Source of the DNA: Alkalinema pantanalense
GTDB taxonomy: Bacteria > Cyanobacteriota > Cyanobacteriia > Leptolyngbyales > Leptolyngbyaceae
Direction of reading: 5' to 3'
Assembly: GCF_050753345.1 (NCBI RefSeq)
Contig: NZ_JBLZFX010000007.1
Span: forward strand, 1-64,000
Length of the DNA: 64,000 nucleotides
The first letter of the stretch is position 1; each line of letters opens with the position of its first letter. Positions 54,450-63,055 of the stretch are shown in pieces. The notes under the pieces were generated by a model. That model was not told where the DNA came from. It was given only the letters and a program-made list of their open reading frames with translations, and ran no database searches. The translations under genes and the position numbers were made by a program.

Positions 54450-55490
54450 CTAAGAGACGCTACGGTGGAAAGCCGACCGTTTGACGTATCGCCCCATCCA
54501 GTTATCCCGCGCAGGCTTCTGCATTTCTGTGGTGTGGATAAATTCAGAAAATAACTTGACCAAATCGGGATTGCGCCATCCCTTGGCTGTTTCTTCCTGG
54601 AGAATGCCGAGAGCCTCTTCAGGAGCGAACGCATGTTTGTAGGGACGTTCACTGGTCAGAGCATCGTAGATATCAATGATCTGGAAAACCTGAGCCAAAA
54701 AGGGGATTTCCCCACCCTTGAGGCGATCGGGATAGCCAGAACCATCCCAGCGTTCATGGTGGTGTCGAATAATTGGGATAACGCCTCGCATTGTCCGTAG
54801 TGGTTGGCAGATGCGCTCTCCAATCAGCACATGCTGCTTCATAATTTCCACTTCCTCCGGGGTAAACTTGCCCGGTTTCAGTAAGATCGCGTCAGGAATG
54901 CCCACTTTGCCAATGTCGTGGAGGTAACCGCCCCACATCAGATCGCGAATCTCCGATCGCGACATCTTCAGGAACTCTCCAAAGGCATTGCCCCGTTGCA
55001 CCAGACGCTCACAATGATCCCCTGTATTTGGATCGCGACTTTCTACGGTTCGAGCGATGGAAAACAGCACCTTCTCGGCATGATCTAAATCTTGATTCAG
55101 CCGCCGCTGCCGTACTAGAGAACGAACACGCGCTGATAGCTCCAACTGATCGAAGGGCTTGGTGATAAAGTCATCGCCTCCAGCTTCGATGCCCCGCAGT
55201 CGAGCCCGTCGATCGTCTAAAGCGGTAACAAAGACGATCGGAATCAGCCGGGTATGTTCGTCCGCTTTCAGCCGTCGGCACACTTCATAGCCATCCATTC
55301 CAGGCATCATCACATCCAGCAGGATGAGATCGGGATCTTCTTCTAAAACTTTGTTGATGGCCGCAGGGCCACTCTCCGCCTGCAATAGATCGTATCCCTC
55401 TACGGCTAATAGGGAAACAGCAGCCATCCGGCTTGATGGATGATCATCGACAACAAGGACTTTGGGACGTTCCAGATCCAGGCTATTCAC
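54450..55490 (-). CDS. Response regulator with HD-GYP phosphodiesterase domain
   Basis: 346 residues. Residues ~10-125 are a receiver domain: VLVVDDHPSSRM, the phospho-acceptor Asp in LILLDVMMPGMDGYEV and the Lys in FITKPFDQLEL. A short helix leads to an HD-GYP domain with HCERL, YLHDIGKVGIPD and HHHERWDGSGYPDRLKG, all intact. HD-GYP enzymes degrade cyclic-di-GMP, so phosphorylation would control second-messenger level. The sensor kinase is not adjacent. The start is a GTG (55490), with a TTG three codons upstream also possible. Confidence 0.9.
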   Translation of the reverse strand: MNSLDLERPKVLVVDDHPSSRMAAVSLLAVEGYDLLQAESGPAAINKVLEEDPDLILLDVMMPGMDGYEVCRRLKADEHTRLIPIVFVTALDDRRARLRGIEAGGDDFITKPFDQLELSARVRSLVRQRRLNQDLDHAEKVLFSIARTVESRDPNTGDHCERLVQRGNAFGEFLKMSRSEIRDLMWGGYLHDIGKVGIPDAILLKPGKFTPEEVEIMKQHVLIGERICQPLRTMRGVIPIIRHHHERWDGSGYPDRLKGGEIPFLAQVFQIIDIYDALTSERPYKHAFAPEEALGILQEETAKGWRNPDLVKLFSEFIHTTEMQKPARDNWMGRYVKRSAFHRSVS

Positions 55491-55499
55491 GGCAAGCAA

Positions 55500-56005
55500 A
55501 AAACCTATAAAACCGATTTAGACAACACAATCTTCAGACTTCTTAGCAACTTATAAGACGTTCCTAGTCAGGCATTCTTGATTATGAACTGGACAATTAT
55601 GAACTAGATAATCGCAGGGACAGTCGAATCCACTCCATTGGCCACACTGTCCAGACTTAAGATTGAAATGAGTTAGCTTTTTAAGATCCTCCAGTGACTC
55701 AGTACATGAGGAACGAGAACTTTCATTATCAGGCAGTTTATCGTTCGAATAGGGAAAAACTTGGGAATAGTCTACAATTCACTGCCAAAATTCAACGCAG
55801 GAACTGATCTTTGACCTCATTCCCAGTATTCCGTAGGCCATGGATTAGGGCCGTAACAAAGCCACAACATCAATAAAACAGCATGACTTAAAGAACTTTT
55901 CTTAGTATGGGCAAAGCCACGTTGTAATCAATCAGGTTTTTTACGGATCTGTAGAGGCTGACTCCTCGATCGCAGAAGAATCAAGAGTTTATCGCTATGG
56001 AGCGG
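55500..56005. other. Gene-free stretch between the HD-GYP and helicase genes
   Basis: About 500 bp. I see no coding frame with support, no repeat and no clear terminator. It contains the promoter region of the HD-GYP gene. Confidence 0.4.
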
Positions 56006-58684
56006 TTACTCCAGATCTTCACTAACGGGGAATCGATCGATCAACTGTTTAGCCCGCAGGGCATTTGCCACCAAAGAAGAAGAAGCATGGGGCACATGGG
56101 GAATTTGGGACAGCAGATCCAAGGTACGGCGCAGCATCCTGACAACATCCCCTTCATCCAAACTCGTATTGGCACACAGGTCTGACCACTCCGCCCCTAG
56201 AGCCCATTGCTCGATCAAGGCTACCAAATCATCCTCCAGCCAGACCGGCAGCATGATGCCATGGCGACGCTGTTGTTGGAACAGTTGCCGTCGGGTACTG
56301 CGCAACGCACCCAGGGCCTCTGCCACAGCCTCTGAGAGGCCATAGCGCACCCAACTATCGGGGCGAGACACATCGGTCACCAAACCCGCGCATACAGTGG
56401 CTAAATGGTGGGGATCCAGATCATTGAGTTCCCCAGACATCACCGCCAGTCCAAGCCACAATTCATTTTCCCCACGAATGGCAGCGGTCGCTTGGCCCAA
56501 CACCGTCGGCGTGACACCTTCTAATGCCCCAAAGTGTTGCAAAATACTAATCAAACTTAAAAATTCTTCCCAGTGGCGTTGCACATGGCGACCCATTTTT
56601 TCCCGCCGATCGCGCAGTTCCTCTTCCAACGATTCAATGCGCTGTTGAAACTTAAGCACCTTAGCGCGATCGCCCCACTCATGCACAGGATGTTCATCCC
56701 TTTGGGTTTGCACCGCCTGCATCCGCTGTAACTGGGCATAGACCTCTGGCGGCAGAATCTCTTCATCCTCTGGTTCAACAATCTGCGACGCAATCTTGGC
56801 TGTGATTTCATCCCCCTTACGCATCTGGCCTAACTTCGGAGGCGGATCAGGAGGAGCCAAGCGATCGACAGCTTCAATGCGCGGTAAATCCGTCCGTAGG
56901 GTAACCACATCCGCCAAGCTGACCACGGCCCAACGATTGGTTTCCGTTAAGCACAGCAGATAGGGAAATTGCCCCGAGCCTTGAATTTTACTGACCAGCA
57001 CGGCCCCCATGGGAGCCCCAATTTTGAGATGTTCTCCCTTTAACGTCAGAATCGACCCTGACAAGGCATAGGCCAAAGTCATGGACAGTTCTTCAGCCCG
57101 ATCGCGAGCCGCCTGTTGCTGTAAGGTTTTCAGCAAACGCCGCTCTTCCCGCAGCCGTTCTTGCAACTTTTCATACTGGTTCAACAGTTTCCAATCCACG
57201 GAAGCTACTGTTTCCCGCAGCAATTCCAAATCCGCTTCGAGGCGATCGATTTCCGACTGTTGGGGACGCAGAACTAACGTTGCCAGATACTGGGCAAAAC
57301 TGCGCTCCACCAATTCCTTAGCCTGCTCTAAGCTATGGGTTTGCAGCAAATTTAGCACCATCCCATAGGTCGGCGTGAACTGGCTGACGAGGGGATCGGC
57401 CCCACTAGTTGCCAAATAGGCTGCTTCCCGCGCCCCTTCGTAGGGAGATTGCACGGTGACCACATAGCCCTTTTCATCCATGCCTCGGCGACCTGCCCGA
57501 CCCGCCATTTGTAAAAATTCCGAGGCATTCAGAAGCCGATGGCCCGCATCCGTGCGCTTGGACAGGCTAGAGATCACCGTCGTTCGAGCAGGCATATTAA
57601 TCCCCGCCGCTAGGGTTTCCGTGGCAAAGACAACTTTGATCAGACCCTGCTGAAACAGTTCTTCAACCAGCACCTTCCAAGCGGGTAAGATGCCAGCATG
57701 GTGAGCCGCAATGCCCCGTAGCAGGGGGGCAACCTGTTTCTCACGAACTGCTTCTGGCGCGCGGGCTATCAATTCATCCAAGTGAGCTTTGATGCGGGCC
57801 GACTCCTCGGGGGTCACCAGGGTTAGATCACCGAGTTCCTCCACTGCCCGATCGCAGCCTTTGCGACTGAAGATAAAGTAGATCGCTGGCAGCATGTCGT
57901 AGTGGCGAAGCTTGCCGATCGTAAAGGCTAAAGCAGGTGGTTCCGCTCGTTTGGCCCCCCGTTGGTTGGCCCCTCGAGGACGCTGCCGTCCTCCCTTGGG
58001 TCTCAGGCGAGGATTGAGCCGCTTCCCGGTGTCATCCAGCAGTGGAAACACACCATTGGGGTTGGCAAAGAAGAATTGCAACGGAACCGGACGAAAGTCA
58101 GAGTATATCCGACGAGTGGTTCCGTGGATTTGGTTGATCCAGTCAGTGAGTTGTTCACTATTGGCCACGGTTGCGGAAAGGGCCACGATCTGAATTGCTG
58201 CTGGACAGTAAATAATTGATTCTTCCCAGACGGTGCCCCGCTGACTATCATTCATATAGTGGCACTCATCTAGCACCACCGCTTCTACGCCTATTAGAGA
58301 AACTCCCACTTCACCGATCGGGGTACCATAGAGCATGTTGCGAAAAATCTCCGTCGTCATAACGACGATCGGCGCATCCCGGTTGATTGAAATATCCCCT
58401 GTGAGCAAGCCCACCTGATCCTGGCCAAATTCTTCACGAAAGTCTCGAAACTTCTGGTTCGACAGGGCTTTGAGGGGGGTGGTATAAAAAACTCGACGGT
58501 TCCGCGCCAAGGCTCTGTAGATAGCATATTCCCCAATCAGTGTCTTCCCTGACCCCGTGGGGGCACAAACCACAACGGACTCCCCCGCATCTAGTGCCCG
58601 AATTGCCTCTTGTTGAAACCCGTCTAAGGCAAAAGGAAATACTTTCTCAGGGTCGATACCAAAATGTTGCAAAGAAGTAGACAC
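56006..58684 (-). CDS. Ski2/Mtr4-like DExH RNA helicase
   Basis: 892 residues. Superfamily 2 motifs in order: Q-like FQQEAIRAL, I VVCAPTGSGKTLIGEY, Ia TTPLKALSNQKF, II VLDECHYMND (DECH), III ALSATVANS, V ATETLAAGINMPARTTV and VI QMAGRAGRRGMDEKGY. The C-terminal part includes a DSHCT-like helical domain (DLDPHHLATVCAGLVTDV, MLRRTLDLLSQIPH). Relatives assist exosome-type RNA turnover in eukaryotes; the cyanobacterial orthologue is poorly characterised. It is divergent from dnaA. Confidence 0.92.
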   Translation of the reverse strand: MSTSLQHFGIDPEKVFPFALDGFQQEAIRALDAGESVVVCAPTGSGKTLIGEYAIYRALARNRRVFYTTPLKALSNQKFRDFREEFGQDQVGLLTGDISINRDAPIVVMTTEIFRNMLYGTPIGEVGVSLIGVEAVVLDECHYMNDSQRGTVWEESIIYCPAAIQIVALSATVANSEQLTDWINQIHGTTRRIYSDFRPVPLQFFFANPNGVFPLLDDTGKRLNPRLRPKGGRQRPRGANQRGAKRAEPPALAFTIGKLRHYDMLPAIYFIFSRKGCDRAVEELGDLTLVTPEESARIKAHLDELIARAPEAVREKQVAPLLRGIAAHHAGILPAWKVLVEELFQQGLIKVVFATETLAAGINMPARTTVISSLSKRTDAGHRLLNASEFLQMAGRAGRRGMDEKGYVVTVQSPYEGAREAAYLATSGADPLVSQFTPTYGMVLNLLQTHSLEQAKELVERSFAQYLATLVLRPQQSEIDRLEADLELLRETVASVDWKLLNQYEKLQERLREERRLLKTLQQQAARDRAEELSMTLAYALSGSILTLKGEHLKIGAPMGAVLVSKIQGSGQFPYLLCLTETNRWAVVSLADVVTLRTDLPRIEAVDRLAPPDPPPKLGQMRKGDEITAKIASQIVEPEDEEILPPEVYAQLQRMQAVQTQRDEHPVHEWGDRAKVLKFQQRIESLEEELRDRREKMGRHVQRHWEEFLSLISILQHFGALEGVTPTVLGQATAAIRGENELWLGLAVMSGELNDLDPHHLATVCAGLVTDVSRPDSWVRYGLSEAVAEALGALRSTRRQLFQQQRRHGIMLPVWLEDDLVALIEQWALGAEWSDLCANTSLDEGDVVRMLRRTLDLLSQIPHVPHASSSLVANALRAKQLIDRFPVSEDLE

Positions 58685-58849
58685 GTAGAGCCAGGGGGTA
58701 ATGGAAAATTTGCTTCTCTAGTCTAAGGCGGAATTTGGGTGCTCGGTACATCCTCCCTGGTTATTGATGTTGAAATCTCCAATTCTCTTCAGCCGCTCTA
58801 CTTGTCTAAATCCGATCTCGTGATCCATTAAGACCAGAGTAGATTAGTC

Positions 58850-58855
58850 TATACT
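58850..58855 (+). promoter_or_regulatory. Possible dnaA -10 element
   Basis: TATACT lies 22 bases before the dnaA ATG in an AT-rich stretch. No convincing -35 is seen, and the ATG has no strong ribosome site. Confidence 0.3.
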
Positions 58856-58877
58856 TTGTATTTTCTGTTCCTGGATC

Positions 58878-60290
58878 ATGACCGTAGACTCTAACGCCGA
58901 AAGCCTTTGGGCGCAGGTTCTCGAACATCTGCGGTTCAAGATGAATCCCACCACATTTGATACCTGGGTGGGAAAGACGGTTGCAGAAAGTTTTGAGAAC
59001 GACTGCCTAACCATTCAAACTCGCCATCCCTTTGCCCGTCGTTGGCTGATGCGCTACTACATGGCGACTATTTTGCAGGTGGTTCAGGAAGTAGCAGGTC
59101 GCCCGATCGATGTGCAATTTACCAGTCCGGCAGGCTCAGAGGAGTTAATGGGTGGCGGAACGGAGTCAGCCAGTCCTACCCCAACGCTCTCAGACTTAGT
59201 TCCTAGCATTGCTTCTGCTGCCGATTCCTTTCAAGTGCTGAGATCGACGAATTCCCGCCGATCGGATCTCAATCCTAAATATATCTTTTCCCGGCTTGTA
59301 GTAGGCCCTAGCAATCAAATGGCCCACGCGGCTTCTTTGGCAGTTGCGGAGTCCCCTGGACGGGAATTTAATCCACTCTTCCTCTGTGGGGGGGTGGGAT
59401 TGGGCAAAACCCATTTAATGCAGGCGATCGGGCATTATCGGCTGGAAATTGATCCCTTAGCCCGGATACATTACGTGTCCACTGAACGTTTTACCAATGA
59501 TTTGATTGCAGCCATTCGTAAGGATAATATGCAAGCCTTTCGGGAGCAGTACCGGGAGGTAGATGTCTTACTGGTGGATGATATTCAATTCATTGAAGGG
59601 AAGGAGTATACCCAGGAGGAATTTTTCCACACGTTCAATTCCCTCCACGAAGCGGGTAAGCAGGTGGTACTGGCCTCCGATCGGCCCCCTAACCAAATTC
59701 CCCGATTGCAAGAGCGTTTATGTTCTCGGTTTTCCATGGGGTTGATTGCAGATATTCAACCACCGGATTTTGAAACACGAATGGCGATTTTGCAAAAGAA
59801 GGCAGAGTACGAGGATTTGCGCTTGCCCCGTAGCGTAATTGAGTATATCGCTTCGACCTATACGTCCAATATTCGGGAGCTAGAGGGGGCACTAACTCGG
59901 GCGGTCGCCTATATTACGATTTCGGGGGTCTCCATGACGGTGGAGAATATTACCCCGGTTCTGAATCCGCCTGTACAGAATGTCCCAGCTTCCGCTGAAG
60001 TTGTGATCACAACGGTTTCTGAGCATTTCAAGGTACCGATCGAGGATCTAAAGGGAAATTCCCGCCGTCGGGAAATTAGCGCAGCGCGGCAAGTTGGTAT
60101 GTATTTGATGCGGCAACATACAGATTTGAGTTTGCCAAAGATTGGTGACGAGTTTGGCGGTAAGGATCACACAACGGTGCTTTACAGTTGCGAGAAAATT
60201 GAAAATCTTAAAGGATCCGATCGGGATTTGGCGCAGACGTTACGTCAACTGAGCGATCGGATTAATCTGGCTAGCCAAAGTCGTAAATAG
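58878..60290 (+). CDS. dnaA: Chromosomal replication initiator DnaA
   Basis: 470 residues with all four domains: N-terminal helicase-contact domain (LWAQVLEHLRFKMNPTTFDTWV), a variable linker, the AAA+ core (Walker A FLCGGVGLGKTHLM; Walker B VLLVDDIQFI; box SDRPPNQIPRL) and the C-terminal DNA-binding helix-turn-helix with EFGGKDHTTVLYSCEKI. It binds DnaA boxes at oriC and opens the duplex. A cluster of TTTTCCACA-like boxes follows directly and dnaN lies beyond it. The gene is full length. Confidence 0.98.
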   Translation: MTVDSNAESLWAQVLEHLRFKMNPTTFDTWVGKTVAESFENDCLTIQTRHPFARRWLMRYYMATILQVVQEVAGRPIDVQFTSPAGSEELMGGGTESASPTPTLSDLVPSIASAADSFQVLRSTNSRRSDLNPKYIFSRLVVGPSNQMAHAASLAVAESPGREFNPLFLCGGVGLGKTHLMQAIGHYRLEIDPLARIHYVSTERFTNDLIAAIRKDNMQAFREQYREVDVLLVDDIQFIEGKEYTQEEFFHTFNSLHEAGKQVVLASDRPPNQIPRLQERLCSRFSMGLIADIQPPDFETRMAILQKKAEYEDLRLPRSVIEYIASTYTSNIRELEGALTRAVAYITISGVSMTVENITPVLNPPVQNVPASAEVVITTVSEHFKVPIEDLKGNSRRREISAARQVGMYLMRQHTDLSLPKIGDEFGGKDHTTVLYSCEKIENLKGSDRDLAQTLRQLSDRINLASQSRK

Positions 60291-60790
60291 GACTGTGGTG
60301 AACACAAGGAAATTGAACATAATTTTTCGTTATCTTATTTGCAGTATCAATAGGGATTGCTGATTTTTGTGCGATCGTTAGAGCCGGACTGTGGAAAACG
60401 GCAAAGCTTCTGTGGAAAACCCTGTGGAAACTCTGTGAAAACATCTGTGAAGGATTGAAAAGTGGTCGATTTGTGGTTGAGGGAGAATCCGGAAAAGCTT
60501 TAATTCTTAGCAATTTACTCTCAAATCCTCCTGTTTTTAATCAGGCACGATCGAGAATCTGAGTTTTCCACACCCACTTTGCAAGGACACGTTTTAAAGT
60601 AAAGTCTTTCTGAGTTGATTTAGAATCTAAAGCCGAGTTGATTTTGACTGGTCAATTTTAAGCGGGTGGGTTCCAAGCATCCTAAAGCATGGTTTTTAGT
60701 GCGATGTTCTGGATCAGTGATGTTCTAGAACCCCTGCTGCTGAATCTTTCTATTTTTAACTTCTTGCAACCTGTCATCCAAACTACTGCC
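60291..60790. other. Candidate oriC: DnaA-box cluster between dnaA and dnaN
   Basis: Matches to TTTTCCACA (written as its complement TGTGGAAAA) begin at 60390 and 60411; near matches TGTGGAAAC at 60423 and TGTGAAAAC at 60434, and a forward TTTTCCACA at 60564. The first four run over 53 bp at roughly 10-20 bp spacing, and AT-rich DNA at 60480-60540 could unwind. No other cluster of this kind stands out in the window. A frame 34 codons longer than dnaN enters this region, but it does not resemble the family. Confidence 0.7.
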
Positions 60791-61936
60791 ATGAAACTGG
60801 TTTGTCCCCAAAGTGAACTGAGTACCCATCTATCGCTGGTGAGCCGAGCGGTGGCTTCCCGTCCTAGTCATCCAGTGTTGGCCAATGTTCTGTTGAGTGC
60901 TGATGAAGAAAAGCAGTTGGTTAGTCTCTCGGCCTTTGATCTCAGCCTAGGGATTCAAACGAGTTTTCCGGCGCAGGTAGAAGTGGGTGGCAAATTAACG
61001 TTGCCTGCCAAGTTATTAGGAGATATTGTGTCGCGGTTGCCAAATGGCGAGATCGTTTTGGATGATGCGTCGGAGGATCCGGATGCCGGGATTCTGACAA
61101 CCTTGACCTATGCGTCGGGGAAATACCAAATGCGCGGGATGGCGGCGGATGACTTTCCGGAGCTGCCGATCGTGGAGGATGGGGAAGTGGCGCAGTTGTC
61201 TGCAGAAGCGTTAATTGAGGGCTTACGCAGTTCTCTGTTCGCGGCTAGCAGTGATGAAACGAAACAGGTGTTGACGGGCGTGCACCTGAGTTTGCATGCT
61301 GAAGGTTTGGAATTTGCGTCTACGGATGGTCACCGTTTGGCAGTGGTGCAAACGATGAATCAGCAGGACAGTGGTGACGATGTTCCAAAAATTGATGTGA
61401 CAATTCCGGCGAAGGCGCTGCAAGAGTTGATCAAAATGTTGGAGCGGGGCAGCAGTGCAACCGTGGCGGTGAAGTTTGATCAAGGTCAAGTGGTGTTTGA
61501 ATGGGCTGATCAGCGTCTCACAAGTCGATTATTGGAAGCGCAATATCCCAATTATCGCCAGTTAATTCCTCGATCGTTTAGTCATCAGATGACGATCGAT
61601 CGTCGATCGTTATTAGGCGGCCTAGAGAGGATTTCAGTGATTGCAGATCAGCGTAATAACATTGTCAAATTGAATATTGATAGCCATCAACAATCCGTCA
61701 TGCTTTCTGTTGATGCTCAGGATGTGGGTAGTGGTCGCGAAACTATTGCAGCCCAAGTGACGGGTGAAGATTTGGAAGTAGCGTTTAATGTGAAATACTT
61801 GATTGACGGACTCAAGGTATTGAACACGACGGAAGTTCAAATGCAGTTGAATACGTCCACTAGTCCTGTGATTTTGTCGCCCTTAGGGAATCTCAAGATG
61901 ACTTATTTAGTCATGCCTGTGCAGGTGAGAGGTTAG
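60791..61936 (+). CDS. dnaN: DNA polymerase III sliding clamp (beta)
   Basis: 381 residues, three-domain clamp that tethers the replicase. Family segments: MKLVCPQSELSTHLSLVSRAV, ASRPSHPVLANVLLSADE, GVHLSLHAEGLEFASTDGHRLAV, ANYPNYRQLIP-like EAQYPNYRQLIPRSFSHQM and FNVKYLIDGLKVL, with the C-terminal PVILSPLGNLKMTYLVMPVQVRG. ATG 60791 matches the usual start; an open frame reaches 60689. A strong terminator follows at 62036. Confidence 0.97.
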   Translation: MKLVCPQSELSTHLSLVSRAVASRPSHPVLANVLLSADEEKQLVSLSAFDLSLGIQTSFPAQVEVGGKLTLPAKLLGDIVSRLPNGEIVLDDASEDPDAGILTTLTYASGKYQMRGMAADDFPELPIVEDGEVAQLSAEALIEGLRSSLFAASSDETKQVLTGVHLSLHAEGLEFASTDGHRLAVVQTMNQQDSGDDVPKIDVTIPAKALQELIKMLERGSSATVAVKFDQGQVVFEWADQRLTSRLLEAQYPNYRQLIPRSFSHQMTIDRRSLLGGLERISVIADQRNNIVKLNIDSHQQSVMLSVDAQDVGSGRETIAAQVTGEDLEVAFNVKYLIDGLKVLNTTEVQMQLNTSTSPVILSPLGNLKMTYLVMPVQVRG

Positions 61937-62035
61937 GGGGCGATCGGTGCTCTGGAAGTTGGCTGCTCCAGATGTGTAAAGCGTAGTAATACAGCCTTGA
62001 GATCTCACTGTAGAAAGTTTGCTTCTCTGATGGAT

Positions 62036-62056
62036 GCCCCGCAAGGGGCTTTTTTT
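62036..62056 (+). terminator. Rho-independent terminator behind dnaN
   Basis: GCCCC-GCAA-GGGGC is a perfect 5-bp stem followed by seven T. It lies 100 bp after the dnaN stop. Confidence 0.85.
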
Positions 62057-62117
62057 CATGGAATGAGAGTTATGGCAAAAGTGGATTAGGGAACAGCGTA
62101 TAAATAAACTCCCAATT

Positions 62118-62156
62118 GGGTAGGGGTAGGAGAGTAAAAGGGTAGGAGGGTAGGGG
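62118..62156 (+). other. G-tract cluster, possible quadruplex
   Basis: Five runs of three or four G (at 62118, 62123, 62140, 62148 and 62153) lie on the plus strand within 39 bases. The remainder of the gap 61937-62410 holds the terminator and no supported gene. Confidence 0.4.
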
Positions 62157-62410
62157 AATGAAGAGGGAATATTATTTCTTTGCAAATCCCTTAGGTCAAT
62201 AGCCCGATCTCGCCCCATCATGCTGACGTATTGCTAATCCGAACCCGGCACAGGTATTGGCGAACTCCAACGAATTCGATCACTAAAGCGCAAACCATGC
62301 AACTGATTAATCGCCGACGGCACTTCCTCACGGATCTCAAACAAATAAAAGCGAAAGGACTTGCAATCCGCTCACCCACGCGAAATGATCAACTATTACA
62401 ACATGCATCT

Positions 62411-63052
62411 CTACAAGCCATAGAGTGTCTTAAACCAACCGACAAAATCCTGGGCTTGAGGGTGTTGAGGATTCAGAATTCGTCTTTGCAGTGCAGTATG
62501 TAACTGCTGACCTGGCTCATCTTGCCATGCCAGCCAAGTATGAATATTCGCCTTATCCTGCTGAAGTATTTTAAAAGGAGCGCCCTGGATTTTAGCTTCT
62601 GTAACCGCAGATTGGGCATACTGCCAAACTGGATCAGTAGACTCTACACAATTTGACAAAAAAGTTTCTATCATACCGCGCAATTGATTATCCGGCATCA
62701 TCCATACGCCAAATTGGATACCTGTCTGCGTTGTATGGATTAATCCTTGGGATGGAAGTGTTTTTGGCATATCTACAATACTTTTCGCGCAGGCCACCTG
62801 TAAACTTTGCCATCGCGCAGCAGGATTTTCATCCGCATCTACCACAATCCCCATCGCCCGAAGCCCGCTTGCCTGAAGCCTAGTAGCAATCCGCCTTGCA
62901 TCAATTAATTTATCGTATCCCCCGACCTCTTGAATATGAATAGGTGGATTCTGAGATGGCCAAGGAATTTGATTCGCTTCCGCAAGTTCAGCAATCACAA
63001 AAACATCTTGCTTCCCTTCAACAAACAGTATTTTTGGATGTTGATCAGCCAT
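62411..63052 (-). CDS. DUF3226 protein, TOPRIM-like
   Basis: 213 residues. The N-terminus KILFVEGKQDVFVI has the Glu of a TOPRIM fold and GIVVDADENPAARW the DxD pair, with MMPDNQLRGMIETFL typical of DUF3226. TOPRIM domains cut or rejoin nucleic acids, or signal such damage, using metal. The ATG lies three bases after the stop of the ATPase gene upstream, so the two form an operon. AAA ATPase plus TOPRIM pairs include OLD/PARIS-type phage defence; membership is inferred from this organisation. Confidence 0.82.
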   Translation of the reverse strand: MADQHPKILFVEGKQDVFVIAELAEANQIPWPSQNPPIHIQEVGGYDKLIDARRIATRLQASGLRAMGIVVDADENPAARWQSLQVACAKSIVDMPKTLPSQGLIHTTQTGIQFGVWMMPDNQLRGMIETFLSNCVESTDPVWQYAQSAVTEAKIQGAPFKILQQDKANIHTWLAWQDEPGQQLHTALQRRILNPQHPQAQDFVGWFKTLYGL

Positions 63053-63055
63053 TGT

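Noticed and set aside
60689..60790. N-terminal extension of dnaN by 34 codons
   Set aside because: The extension does not resemble clamp proteins; the ATG at 60791 matches the conserved start.
61937..62056. Possible tRNA between dnaN and its terminator
   Set aside because: No cloverleaf with a T arm and anticodon stem could be drawn; only the terminator hairpin is convincing.
62231..62503. 90-residue plus-strand frame after dnaN
   Set aside because: It partly lies antisense to the DUF3226 gene and has no supporting motif.
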